DNA of 64,000 bases. Source: Bubalus kerabau (Eukaryota > Chordata > Mammalia > Artiodactyla > Bovidae). The translations under genes and the position numbers were made by a program. How positions within the stretch are numbered: position 1 is the stretch's first letter; each line of letters begins with the position of its first letter. Of the stretch, positions 47,540 through 58,384 are shown piece after piece. Under the pieces are notes generated by a model, which did no database searches, was not told the origin of the DNA, and saw nothing but the letters and a program-made list of their open reading frames with translations. The DNA is taken from assembly GCF_029407905.1 (NCBI RefSeq), contig NC_073629.1, forward strand, positions 54,386,301-54,450,300. Direction: 5' to 3'.

Positions 47540-47810
47540 GGCAATGGCAACCCACTCCAGTACTCTTGCCTGGAAAATCCCATGGACGGAGGAGCCTGGT
47601 AGGCTGCAGTCCATGGGGTCGCTAAGAGTCGGGCAGGACTGAGCGACTTCACTTTCACTTTTCACTTTCATGCATTGGAGAACGCAATGGCAACCCACTC
47701 CAGTGTTCTTGCCTGGAGAATCCCAGGGATGGGGTAGCCTGGTGGGCTGCCGTCTATGGGGTCGCACAGAGTTGGACACAACTGAAGTGACTTAGCAGCA
47801 GCAGCAGAGG
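47540..47810 (+). mobile_element. BOV-A2 SINE
   Basis: Complete dimer with linker catgcattggagaacgcaat and a (CAG)n tail near 47796-47808. Confidence 0.9.
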
Positions 47811-47847
47811 AAAAGTTTAAAATAATGATACATATAAAAAACAAAGG

Positions 47848-47962
47848 AGAGACTTCCTTGTAGTCCAGTGGTTAAAACTCCACTCTTCTAATGCTGGAGG
47901 TGCAGGTTTGATCCCTGGTCTGGGAACTAAGATCCCACATGATGGGAAGTACAGCAAATTAA
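47848..47962 (+). mobile_element. CHR-type tRNA-Glu SINE
   Basis: Plus-strand CHR element: gacttccttgtagtccagtg, gcaggtttgatccctggtc and gggaactaagatcccacatg, followed by an A-rich end. Confidence 0.75.
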
Positions 47963-48174
47963 AAAAGGAAGTAGAAGAAGGAATTTTCAAGACAGCTACC
48001 CAGAAACCCTGCCTGAGTTTCCAACCATCAGACTCAAGGTGGCAACATCAGCTCTTACCTGAATCCCCTTCCTAAAAACTTGCTGGACTCCATTACCATG
48101 TGAGCCAACTTCTTTAAAAAAATTTTTTTAAAAAGAACTCACCCACCACCAGATGACAACTTCTGTCTGCATTT

Positions 48175-48440
48175 GACATACAACTTCCTCCAGCTTTTCT
48201 CTACAAAGAGATAATCTTTTTTTGTTTCTTGCAAAAGTGAGATTACACTGTGCTTAGATTTAATTTTTTTCAATTAACAATCATAAATAAGTTTGTCAAT
48301 AAATATGTCTGCAACATTATCTTAAATGTCTATCTAGCATTTAAAATAACACTGTCCAATTTGGGAAGCTTAGATTGTTTCCACTTCTTTTTTTCCCCTC
48401 TTGTTAATAGGGCTGTGATCGCTCTCCTTCTGACTAAATG
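48175..48440 (-). mobile_element. L1M fragment (tentative)
   Basis: An AT-rich stretch with weak antisense L1M similarity near tagattgtttccacttc and ttgttaatagggctgtgatc. Confidence 0.35.
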
Positions 48441-48949
48441 CTTGCCAGGGATCTACAGATCTGAATGTGTTTTGCTCCAAGACAGAAGCAAGGAATAATC
48501 TTCTTTGCTGAGGTGATTAAAACCTGCCCAGGCCAACCTAGGAAAAAATGAACCAAATTAATGGGTCAGTGTTTTTCCCTAGAAAACAGTGTGAGGTAAA
48601 GCGTGCCTGCTAATGTTTCTCTGGGAGGTGCAACGGCAGAGCTGTGAAAGTGAGAGAAAAAGAAAAGCAAGGCAGGGAAGGAGGAAAGTGAGTACTTGTT
48701 AACGAGTTGGTCACAGCTTCACGATAAAACGTGACAGGTTTCCTGGTGACATGGGACAGTTCTGGCAGGGCATACCTAAAAACTGAGCCTCAGGATGATC
48801 CATAGCAGGGAGGATCCCTGGGTCTACTTTGGTTCAAGTAATCCCTGTGGGTAGAAACTCCTCCCCACTTCCACTGTCATCTGGTCCCTTGGTTGCTGTG
48901 GGAGTAGAGTCACGCTCAGAGGGGTGGTGCTTCCTCGGGGCCTGAAAGT
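48441..48949. other. Unassigned sequence
   Basis: No gene or repeat recognised. It may include the missing 5' part of the LTR-like unit that follows. Confidence 0.3.
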
Positions 48950-49299
48950 GGTTGGAAGAGCTGATGCAGGAGATAGATGGGCTTCAGGTTAGCCATTTAC
49001 AACTAGTCTCCCGTTTGCATTTCCTGAGACAAGAGTTAGATGGGCTCCAGTTGAGGCATTTACAATCAGCCTTCTCTTTGCCCTCCAAAATGGAATTAAC
49101 AACAGAAACAAGGTAAATAGTCAGTGTTTGTCTCTTGTAAACACCTGAAGATAATAGTCATAGCAAGGAAAAAGAGAAGCATAACTCTGAGTAAAAGATT
49201 AAGGGATCTCCACTCCCCACTCTTTTAGGACAAGGGAGATGCTATACATGCCCAGAAAGGCTCTTTGTGGGTCAAAAGTCAGGGGTTAATGCCAGACCA

Positions 49300-49483
49300 G
49301 GGGTCTTCTCTAGTAGCTTAGTTTGTAAAGAATCTGCCTGCAATGCAGGAGACCTGGGTTCGATCCCTGGGTCAGGAAGATCCCCAGGAGAAGGAAATGT
49401 CAACCCACTCCAGTATTCTTGCCTGGCAGGCTGTAGTCTCTGGGATTGCAGAGTCAAACATGACAGTTTGTCACTTTGTAGCC
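49300..49483 (+). mobile_element. Bov-tA SINE with 12-bp TSD
   Basis: Plus-strand SINE with a shortened 3' half, flanked by aatgccagacca at 49288-49299 and 49484-49495. Confidence 0.88.
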
Positions 49484-49682
49484 AATGCCAGACCATAATG
49501 AGGCTTGCTTCTCTCAGAAGCCTTCACTTCGAGGTCCATCTTGGCTGAGGGGTGTGTGTACACCCCAGGGGAGGGTCCCAGGGTAGGTCAGATGTAGAAA
49601 AAGAAACCAGATAATTGGCCTGAAGGAAGACAAAGACCCAGAAGAACTGACCTACATAAATGACTTAACCACCTCTTTGCTG

Positions 49683-49894
49683 GGCCTCCTAGGTGCTGCT
49701 AGTCATAAAGAACTCGCCTGACAATGAAGGAGATGCAAGAAATGCGGGATCGATTCCTGGGTCAGGAAGGTCCCCTGGAGGAGGGCATGGCAACCCACTC
49801 TAGTATTCTTGCTTGGAGAATCCCCATGGACAGAGGAGCCTGGTGGGCTGTAGTCTATGGGGTTGGCAAAGAGTTGGACACGACTGAGTGCGCG
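49683..49894 (+). mobile_element. Bov-tA SINE with 9-bp TSD
   Basis: Complete plus-strand SINE flanked by tctttgctg at 49674-49682 and 49895-49903. Confidence 0.88.
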
Positions 49895-50106
49895 TCTTTG
49901 CTGCACTCCTCTTCTCTCTGGGTGTGTATCTCTGCCTCGCTCCTCTCTTAACTAAACAACTACACCTCTATGTGCTCTCCCACTTGTTGTTGTGCTATGT
50001 CTCTAATAATAAACTTTGTAGCTGCATTTCCAGTTTCTGCCTCCATGATAAACACATTTTTCACTTGGGGCTGAGATCCAGGGAAACAATAGCTTTTAGC
50101 CTCTAG

Positions 50107-50240
50107 CCCTTGCTGGTCTAGTGGCTAGGATTCCTGGCTCTCATCTAGGCTACCCAGGTTTATTTCCTGGGCAGGGAATTAACATCTTGCCTCATGCCAC
50201 TGTTGGCTGCTGCCTCACCAGCTGAGATCTGATTAGGGGC
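50107..50240 (+). mobile_element. tRNA-Glu-derived SINE or tRNA-Glu pseudogene
   Basis: The first 73 or so bases keep the tRNA-Glu A box (tggtctagtgg), a CTC anticodon context (gctctca) and the 3' arm gcagggaa. The B box has decayed to ggtttatttcc. The following sequence (cttgcctcatgccactgttg) suggests a SINE body of CHR type. It is not a functional tRNA because the arms no longer pair well. Confidence 0.55.
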
Positions 50241-51394
50241 TCCCCTGGTTTAGTCAGGGTGAACATGGGTTACGAGATGCTCCCACTGTGGCTGGGTCAT
50301 GGGGACCTGCCAGAAACCGAGCCTCACCCTGAGGGAGGCAGGACGTGCAAAGAAACTAAGAAATGGAACCAGCAGAGAAGAGGGATAACCTCTGGCTTTT
50401 AACGTGTAGTCTTCCCAGTAGGCCCATCAAAGCCCTTGGTTTTGAGAAAAAGGGGATTCTGCAGAGTGCTGTCCATGTGAAATACCAAACCCCATTCTCC
50501 CCAAGAGGTGGGACAGGAGTACAGCATTGTAAGGAATGGGGAAATGGAAATTAAGTTCCGTGGGCAGGAAAGCACCACCTTTCCTCTGGGGACAGAAAAA
50601 GAGCAGAGGTCAGACAGGGACATTTGGCTGAGTCTAACCACGTCTTCCTCCGCATCTCCTGGTCTGGGCCATCCAGCCCAAGTGACTCAAGCAGGCAGCC
50701 TGGGCTCAGCCGGGAGCTGGCTTCAGAGAGGGCGGGCAGGTACAGCTGTACATCCTGTTGTGCCCCGAGACCAATGGCACCTCCAAATGAGCATCCCAAA
50801 ACTGCAAGGGGTAGAGGCAGAGGGAGAAGTTTTGCCCTGAGAATACTACTCAGAGTTCAGTTTAATTGAGTGGTTTCCGTTATGACTTTCCAGACTCTGA
50901 ACAGGGAAAGTTTCCTGCAATCAGCTGGTCTATTAAAAAAAAAAAAAAATGGCAGCAAAGCAAAGGAAGAAACTAGGGTGTGAAAGGAGAGGAAGAGGCA
51001 GGGACAAAGGAGATTGAGTCTGCTGGGTGGTTTCCCTGAGGTCTCCCAGTGCCAAGGACAAGTTAAAGCAACACATTACTGCTTATGAGTCTCATTATGC
51101 TCGGCCAAATTTGCTCTGGGCATTGTCAGTCTGCCCACGCTTGGCTTCTCCTTGCAGTCTTTGGTTTTCCTCAAGACCAGATGGTAGTTTTTTTTCTTTT
51201 CACAAGGATTTGAAAACAGAGAGGAAGATCTCAGACAGCCTCTGTAAGATTGTCCAGGCTTGGAATATAACTGAGGGTAGGATTAAATTCCTTCCTGTTT
51301 CCCAACACCTGAAGGATAAATCAAAGAGCTCTCTGGTGTTGGTGGCATATCCAGGGCATCCTCAAGCTAATCTATCCATCCTTACTTCCCATCA
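50241..51394. other. Unassigned sequence
   Basis: No gene supported. An A-run lies at 50935-50949. Overlapping frames at 50399-50869 and 51027-51410 have no domains. Confidence 0.35.
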
Positions 51395-51790
51395 CTTCAA
51401 AGGTTCTTGATCCTTCCCTGCTCCTAAGCCCTCCAATGACGTCATGCATCTCTCTGACCTCCATGCTCACTCGGAAATCTCTTTCCCCGCAGTGCTCTCA
51501 CTTCTGCCTGGGCATCACCTGCTTCTGGACCCAGTTCAGATTCACCTCCTGAAACCCTTCCTATCATCAGGTGAATCTGACTGCATCTTCTCTGTGCTCA
51601 CATGTAGTGTGAATGGACATCTAGGTGAGATCTCAGTACACACTGTACCTATTGGGAACAATCCAGTCATTTCCTACTGGATTATGAACTGTTTAAACAC
51701 AGGAATCATATTCATTTATGATCCTTCAGCACCGAAAATAATGTCTGGTCCCTGTGATGTACTCAGAAAATGCTCGTTGTTAGACAAAGT
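51395..51790 (+). mobile_element. L2 LINE 3' region (tentative)
   Basis: Plus-strand L2 pattern, weak in the first half. The end (actggattatgaactgttta, aaataatgtctggtccctgt, ctcagaaaatgctcgttg) fits the L2 3' end. It contains a perfect CRE octamer at 51437-51444. Confidence 0.4.
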
Positions 51791-51811
51791 GCCTGTGTTT
51801 TCAGAGTAGTG

Positions 51812-51911
51812 CAGTTGGTTCTGTAGATACAGAGGGCAGATTATTCTACATTATTTTATATAAGGGACTTGAGCAGCCACAGATTTTTGTATCTGCAAGG
51901 GGTCCTGGTGC
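51812..51911 (+). mobile_element. Tigger-type (MER8-like) DNA transposon, left part
   Basis: The segment ttattttatataagggactt followed by tttgtatctgcaaggggtcc matches the common Tigger-derived MITE end. It is interrupted at 51911 by an LTR and resumes at 52313. Confidence 0.55.
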
Positions 51912-52312
51912 TGTGAAAGGAAAATCAATATGACACCAGTGTTGCTAAGAGAGCTCTCTAAATGAAGCTGTGGAGCCATTGAGGGTGGCTTGTACTCATC
52001 TCTCCTAGATAGAATCAGACCTTTTGACTACTACTGTCTTAATGCAAGAAACCAGAACAAATGCCAGAAACTCAAGATGCTTACTCGACACTTACCTTAA
52101 AACAACTGGTGTCAGCCATTAAGGACAAATATTTCTTTTCTTATGTCAGAATACAGCTTCATGGCTTTTGCCTTTATAAGCCCCTGACTCTTTCATTTCC
52201 TTGTAACACTCTTTTGGCTTTAGCTGAATCTATGTCTCCTGAAATACAATTTTTCAGACCCCCAAATAAACTCTTTTCCTATTTGCAGTTTTCTGGGCTT
52301 TTACGGTCCACA
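51912..52312 (+). mobile_element. Solo ERV LTR (401 bp) inside a DNA transposon
   Basis: It begins TGTGAAAGG and ends GGTCCACA. It contains a TATA-like ttataa at 52174-52179, AATAAA at 52265-52270 and a U5-like ctcttttcctatttgcagtt. The 4-bp flanks are gtgc (51908-51911) and gaac (52313-52316), agreeing at 2 of 4, as for a decayed TSD. The broken transposon reads through correctly when the LTR is ignored (ggggtcctgg, then aaccaatcccc). No internal viral genes remain. Confidence 0.7.
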
Positions 52313-52345
52313 GAACCAATCCCCTGAAGATAAAAAGGGGTGACT
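52313..52345 (+). mobile_element. Tigger-type DNA transposon, right end
   Basis: The sequence aaccaatcccctgaagataa followed by a run like ggggtgactt corresponds to the right terminus of the element at 51812-51911. Confidence 0.5.
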
Positions 52346-52564
52346 TGCTGCATTTACATGCCTGCTGCACTGCTCAGCATGTTGCCCAATGGTAATCACT
52401 TATCTGTGGTTCTCTGGGATGCTCCAGGTCCTTGAGGGCAAAGGACAATGCCTAGAACATTCTAGATGCAAAATGAGTGTTGACTTTAGGAAAGTGCAGT
52501 ATTGTAGAGTACTTTTTACATTATCCAGAGCTCAGTCCATAGTCATTGTAACATTAGCAGATTT

Positions 52565-52800
52565 CTTGAGTACGAGCACTGAGCTAAGCGTGTCTTACAC
52601 ATCACACATTAATCATCACAACAGCCCTTAAGATGTGTACCCCTCCCCCTACCACTCACCCATTTTATGATGAGGAGACTATGACTCAAGGAGCTGAGGG
52701 ATTTGCCCCAATATACACATCTAGACAGTGGCCGAGATGAGATATAAACTCTGGTTTGAATTCACATGCTATGAGGCAGCCAGCCTTTGTGCTCTAGCCC
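52565..52800 (+). mobile_element. MIR SINE
   Basis: Nearly complete MIR order: gagcactgagctaagcgtgt, taatcatcacaacagccctt, cattttatgatgaggagact and gtttgaattcacatgct. Confidence 0.65.
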
Positions 52801-53174
52801 TTCCTCCCCATATCTCCAGTTACCTTTCAGCATCTGAACTTTCAAGAAAAGCAAACAAGCTTTCCTTCCTCACAGTCCCTGCTAACTGCTCCACCATATA
52901 GCTAACCAGTCATTTGGTTGACTGCAATATTACTACATTGTCATTTCATTTCACTTTCTGGCTATCAAACTTTAAGTTGTATCATAGAGACCTTGAAAAT
53001 AGCTATGATTTGTGGCTGCGGGTGCAAGTAGAATTTCAAATGTGCAAGTAGGATTTCAAGAGTACAGATTGTCTTTATCTTGATTGGAACCAGGTTCAGT
53101 GAGAACCTATGAAAAGATATTTACTGGATAAAGAAGACGTGGTATGAATATACAAAGGAATACTTTGTTGTGGT
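52801..53174. other. Unassigned sequence
   Basis: I see no gene. A near-duplicate phrase occurs at 53024-53035 (gcaagtagaatttcaa) and 53044-53059 (gcaagtaggatttcaa), a local 20-bp tandem duplication. Confidence 0.35.
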
Positions 53175-54387
53175 GGTTTTTCAGTCACTAAGTTGTGTCC
53201 GACTCTGTGACCCCAGGGACTGCAGCATGCCAGACTTCCCTGTCCTCCACTACCTCTTGGAGTTTGCTCAAATTCATGTCCATTGAGTTGGTGATGCTAT
53301 CTAATCATTTCATCCTCTGTCGTCCCCTTCTCCTCCTGCCTTCAATCTTTCCCAGCATCCGGGTGTTTTCCAATGAGTCAGCACTTCCCATCAGGTGGCC
53401 CAAGTATTGGAGCTTCAGCTTTAGCATCAGTCCTTCCAATGAATATTTAGGGTTGATTTCTTTTAGGATTGACTAGTTTGATCTCCTTGCAGTCCAAGGG
53501 ACTTTCAAGAGAGTCTTCTCTAGCACTACAATTAGAAAGCATCAATTCCTCAGTGCTTAGCCTTCTTTATGGTCCAAGTTTCACTCATGACTACTGGAAA
53601 AACCATAGCTTTGATGATATGGATCTTTGTTGGCAAAATGACGTCTCTGCTTTTTAATATGCTGTCTAGGTTTTTCATAGCTTTTCTTCCAAGGAGCAAG
53701 CATCTTTTAATTTCATGACTGCAGTCACCATGTGCAGTGATTTTGGAGCCCAAGAAAAATAAAATCTGTCACTGCTTCCATTTTTTCCCCTTCTATTTGC
53801 TATGAAATGATGGGACCAGATGCCATGATCTTGGTTTTTTGAAAGTTGAATTTCAAGCCAGCTTTATCACTCTCCTCTTTCACCCTCATCAAGAGGCTCT
53901 TTAGTTCCTCTCACTTTCTGCCATTACAGTGGTATCATCTGCATATCTCAGGTTGTTGATGTTTCTCCCAACAATCTTGAGTCCAGCTTGTGAGTCATCC
54001 ACCCAGGCATTTCACATGATGTACTCTGCATATAAGTTAAATAAGCAGGGTGACAATATACAGCCTTGTTGTACTCCTTTCACAATTTTGAACCAGTCTG
54101 TTGTTCCATGTCCAGTTCTGTTACTTCTTGGCCTGCATACAGGTTTATAAGGAGACAGGTAAGGTTGTCTGGTATTCCCATCTCTTGAAGAATTTTCCAC
54201 AGTTTGTTGTGATCCACATAGTCAAAGGCTTTAGCGTCGTCAGTAAAACAGAAGTAGATGTTTTTCTGGAATTCCTTTGCTTTCTCTGTGATCCAATGAA
54301 TGTTGGCAATTTGATCTTTAGTTTCCCTGCCTTTTCTAAACCCAGCTTGTACATCTGGAAGTTCTTGGTTCATATACTGCTGAAGCC
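53175..54387 (-). mobile_element. BovB LINE 3' half, old
   Basis: Minus-strand BovB from the RT region to the 3' end. RT motifs are partly readable (FTDDAKAFDYVDHNKLWKI, QQGCILSPCLFNLYAEYI) but many indels and stops break the frame. It ends abruptly against an L1 at 54388. Confidence 0.88.
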
Positions 54388-54885
54388 TACTCAGCCATAA
54401 ACAATGAAATATGCCATTTGCAGCAACATGGATAGAACTACAGATTATCTTACTAAGTGAAGTAAATCAGAAAGAGAAAGACAAATATCATATGATATCA
54501 CTCATATTTAAATCTAAAATAGGACACAAATGAAATTGTGAAACAGAAACAGACTCAAAGACATGGAGAACAGATTCATGGTTGCCAAGTAGGACAGGGA
54601 GTTGGAGAGGAATGGATTGGGAGTTTGGGATGAGCAGATGTAAGCAATCATATATAGAATAGATAAGCAAGCTCTACTGTATAGAATAGGGAACTACATT
54701 CAATATCCTGTGATAAAACTGTAATAGAAAATAATAGAAAATTATATAAAATAATAGAAAATACAAAAAAGAATGTGTGTATATATATATATATATGAAA
54801 TATATACACATATGAATCACTTTTCTGTACAGCAGAAATTAACATTATAAATCAACTATATGTCAATAAAATACATTTTAAGAAA
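54388..54885 (+). mobile_element. L1 3' region
   Basis: Plus-strand L1: ctcagccataaacaatgaaa, caacatggatagaactacag, gaaagacaaatatcatatga and tgtcaataaaatacatttta. A TATA-repeat lies at 54780-54796. Confidence 0.8.
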
Positions 54886-55084
54886 AGAAATTTACAACTT
54901 AGTAAGGACAGAATTGGTACCAGCATTGTTATGTAATATCTTAGAGCTTCTTGGGAAAGACCAAAATATGGACATCTTTAACATAAACAGACATCAGAGA
55001 GTTCACATTCACCTTCCCAAAGTCATACAGCAGGTATACAGAGAGTGACAATTTGAGTTTGCATTGGATAACAGGGCCTGTGTT

Positions 55085-55480
55085 GGAAATGCAGGTCAGG
55101 CCCAGATTGTGTTAGATCATGAAAGGAATTCTAAGACTGTATTAAGAAGACAGTGAGAAGATTTTTGAACAGAGGGGCAATATAATCAGAACTACACTTT
55201 GGAAAACTAGCAATGTAGAAGAGAAAGTGAGGATGGAGGGATGAGAGGTTTGTGGGGAGACCATGAAAGAGGCTGTTGCCCTGACCAGTTTTGCTTCGAT
55301 GAGATTTGCTCTAGATACATTTAAGACATCTCTTCGGTTAACAGGACAAGCAGAAATGCCCAGAAGGCAGGTGGAAGTGAGAGGCAGAAGAGAAGGGGTA
55401 ACTAGAGGCAGAGATCTGTGAGTGGCTCTAGAACACCTGCAAAGCCCCAGAAGTAAATGAGATCGCTGTGGCTGAGGTAA
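55085..55480 (-). mobile_element. L2 LINE remnant (tentative)
   Basis: The order ttagatcatgaaaggaattc, ttgaacagaggggcaatata and gaggctgttgccctgaccag resembles antisense L2. Weak. Confidence 0.3.
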
Positions 55481-55602
55481 GAAGGAAGAGGGATGAGGAG
55501 AGAGGATTCAACTTGGAGATTTGGGACCTTCAGAGGGAAGGAGAAAGGCAGGAAATTTTGAAGACAGGAGGAATAGTTAAAGAAGTGAAGCTCAAAGCAA
55601 TG

Positions 55603-55680
55603 ATTCCCAACCCAGGGATTGAAGCCAGGTCTCCTGCATTGCAGGCAGATTCTTTACTGTCTGAGCCACAAGGGAAGCCT
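55603..55680 (-). mobile_element. Bov-tA SINE head fragment
   Basis: Antisense 5' half of a Bov-tA (aggtctcctgcattgcaggc to caagggaagcc). It lies head to head with the next SINE. Confidence 0.75.
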
Positions 55681-55857
55681 ACCAATGCAGGAGATGCAAG
55701 AGACATGGGTTCAATCTCTGGGTTGGGAAGATCTTCTGGAGGAGGGCGTGGCACCCCACTCCGGTATTCTTGCCTGGAAAATTCCATGGGCAGAGGAGCC
55801 TGACGGGCTATAGTCCAGGGGGTCGCAAAGACTTGGACATGACTGAGCACATACATA
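55681..55857 (+). mobile_element. Bov-tA SINE lacking its first bases
   Basis: A plus-strand SINE that starts inside the tRNA-like head (ccaatgcaggagatgcaaga). Together with 55603-55680 it forms an inverted repeat with almost no spacer. Confidence 0.8.
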
Positions 55858-56871
55858 CACAGGGAGAACACAGATCTTAAGGCAGCAACACATAGTTCAC
55901 CTCAACTGCTGCAGGGCAGGCTGCCCAGCTGCAAATCATTAGCTTAAATTGTCTGCTGGAAAACATCTCTGAGACTTTTCTGGTTCCTTTGTTCATGAGT
56001 AATTAATTCCTAGAAAACTTTTTGAGCCCCCAAATGTTCCTCCTGAGCTAGAAGGGTGGGACCTAACAGAGACTGCTGCTGCAAGGAAGAGGTCAGAGGC
56101 TTAATAGACCTGTTCTTGCTGCCTGTCCTGCAGTCACTGTGAGGGTTTGTCAGGCAGGGAGCTGGGGTGGGAGGAAGGCTTCTGTGTTTGGAAAGGAACA
56201 TTAACTGAGAAGCTTGACAGGGAGCACGGTGCTTTCCCCCACAGAGTGACAGGACTTATCCTCTGAAGAGTTTGTGTCACAGACCAGGGGTGTGTGCATG
56301 TATAGTGTACACACACATCTCTGAGGAATGGAGGAACTTTTGGCTAACATTGGGAGAAACATGTGATATCAAATAAAATTTCTGAATGGTCCTTGCTTAT
56401 ACTCAGTCAAAAAGCTGATGATCTTTAATAGATTTCAATAAAATGAAATGATGGCTTTCTTCCAGTTATTTCATACTAGAAATTCTGCCAGGCTCTCCCA
56501 GCTTTCCCAAAGAAATTAGAAACAAAGAAGTGAAGAAAATGCTAGCTTTCTCAATTCTCTAGTTTTTTACAATAATCACTGGACATACTGACAGGTTGTG
56601 GGAAGTTTGTGAATGTGCTTGGCCTCTATGGATCCCGCATTTCTTAGCTACAAGCGCCAGTGAACATCAGCAGTAGAGACGTGCTGCCCAATAGTTGAAG
56701 AGGATGGTGTGGGTAGTGTGTCAGATTATATTTTTCTCAGATTTGTCTCAACAGTATCTCCTGTTCCACGTATGTGGATGGACATAGACATTCCTTCCAT
56801 AGAAAAGTGGGTTTCTGTGTCCCCACTCCTCTGCCCCTGACATGGACAAGATTTACAACTATTTCAACCAA
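55858..56871. other. Unassigned sequence
   Basis: Unique-looking. No gene or repeat recognised. Confidence 0.35.
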
Positions 56872-57066
56872 GAGAAAAGACTCTGATGCTGGGAAAGGTT
56901 GAGGGCAAAAGGAGAAGTGGGCCACAGAGGATAAGATGGCTGGCATCACTGACTCAATGTACATGAGTTTGAGCAAGCTTGGGTAGCTAGTGAAGGACAG
57001 AAGCCCGGCGTGCTGCAGTCCATGGGGTTGCAAAGAGTTGGACATGACTTAGCGACTGAACAACAA
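56872..57066 (+). mobile_element. BovB LINE 3' end, short and old
   Basis: From aaaagactctgatgctggg to gcgactgaacaacaacc. It has small deletions. Confidence 0.8.
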
Positions 57067-57159
57067 CCACCACCAATAGAATATAGCAGAAGTGAGGTCA
57101 TAAAAGGTGATGCTGTATACTTTCTCCTGTTGAAATAGCAACCTTGGAACCCTCAGTTA

Positions 57160-57745
57160 TCATCTAAGATCTCTGACTACCCTGAAGCTTCCCATGCTGT
57201 GTGGAGAGGCCCAAGGAGTTTCCAGCCAACAGCCATAATCAAACGCCACACGTGGGAGTAGAGACATCTCCAGATGCTTTTAGCATCCATCTACCGAGTC
57301 TTCCCAACCGGAGTCTCAGATACCATGGGGCAGAGATAAGCTGCCTTTGCTGTGCTCTTTCCAAATTCCTTATCCACAGAATCTGGGAGTGTAATAAATA
57401 ATTGCTTCACCCTATTACATTTTTTGGAGAAGGCAATGGCACCCCACTCCAATACTCTTGCCTGGAAAATCCCATGGTTGGAGGAGCCTGGAAGGCTGCA
57501 GTCCATGGGGTTGCTGAGGGTCGGACACAACTGAGCAACTTCACTTTCACTTTTCACTTTCATGCATTGGAGAAGGAAATGGCAACCCACTCCAATGTTC
57601 TTGCCTGGAGAATCCCAGGGACGGGGGAGCCTGGTGGGCTGCTGTCTCTGGGGTCGCACAGAGTTGGACACGACTGAAGCGACTTAGTAGCAGCAGTATT
57701 ATGTTTTTGGTTTTGTTTTTTACAAGGCAATAGTAAGTAGTACAG
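57160..57745 (+). mobile_element. MLT1-type LTR interrupted by BOV-A2 (tentative)
   Basis: Left part 57160-57423 (tggagaggcccaaggagttt, tctgggagtgtaataaataa) and right part 57699-57745 (tttttacaaggcaatagtaa) are consecutive in MLT1-like LTRs. The BOV-A2 lies between them. Confidence 0.45.
57424..57698 (+). mobile_element. BOV-A2 SINE
   Basis: Complete dimer with linker catgcattggagaaggaaat and a short AGCAGCAG tail. Confidence 0.9.
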
Positions 57746-57921
57746 ATATGAAACCAGGAGACCTATCTGGTCTCTGAGTCCTTCTGAGATACATTTTCGG
57801 AGAGTTAGAGCTTCTTGGAACACTATTTGAAAACCTTTGGATCAACCAAGGCCTCCAAATCCCATGTTTCTAAGAAACCTAGAATTTAATAGCTTTATCA
57901 AGAAAGAATTATCTTGCTTAG

Positions 57922-58309
57922 TGTCATGAATTGTATCCCGTCTCCCAAAGAAGTCCTAACCCCTACCTGTGAATGTGAATTTATTTGGAAATAAGGTCTC
58001 TGCAGATTATCAGGTTAAGATGATGCCATCAGTATGGGCTCAGATCCAATATTACTGTGTACTTAAAACAAGAGACACACAGGGATAATGCCTGTGATAA
58101 CACCTCCTAATGATGATGGAGGTAGAGATCAGGTGATGCATCCATCAGCTGAGGATTACCAAAGATTGCCTGCAAACCACAGACTTATGAAACAGTTTCT
58201 CCCTCATGACCATCAGGAGAAACCAACTCTGATGACACCTTGACCTAGAACTATGAACAATAACTGTTTGTTTAACCCACCCAGTGTGTGGTAGTTTGTT
58301 ACAACTACA
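57922..58309 (+). mobile_element. MLT1-type LTR
   Basis: Plus-strand MLT1-like LTR: tgtcatgaattgtatcccgt, aagtcctaacccctacctgt, gacaccttgacctagaacta and acccacccagtgtgtggtag. Confidence 0.7.
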
Positions 58310-58384
58310 TTCAAGAACCAGTTTGAACAGGGACGATGGCCCTTCATAGCTCCAAGGCTCTCCGTTAATGGAATGGTTTTTCAG

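Larger units (their letters stand above)
48950..50095 (+). mobile_element. ERV LTR-like unit carrying two SINEs (ends uncertain)
   Basis: Signs of an LTR: a 63-bp-period imperfect tandem repeat at 48974-49082 (tagatgggct and gcatttacaa-type units) of the kind found in U3 enhancers; a CT-rich stretch at 49903-49955; AATAAA at 50008-50013; and a U5-like end with ctgcatttccagtttctgcc. Two Bov-tA insertions interrupt it. I could not define TG/CA termini or a TSD. Confidence 0.4.

Noticed and set aside
50107..50180. Functional tRNA-Glu gene
   Set aside because: The B box is degraded and the stems no longer pair well. A SINE head or pseudogene fits better.
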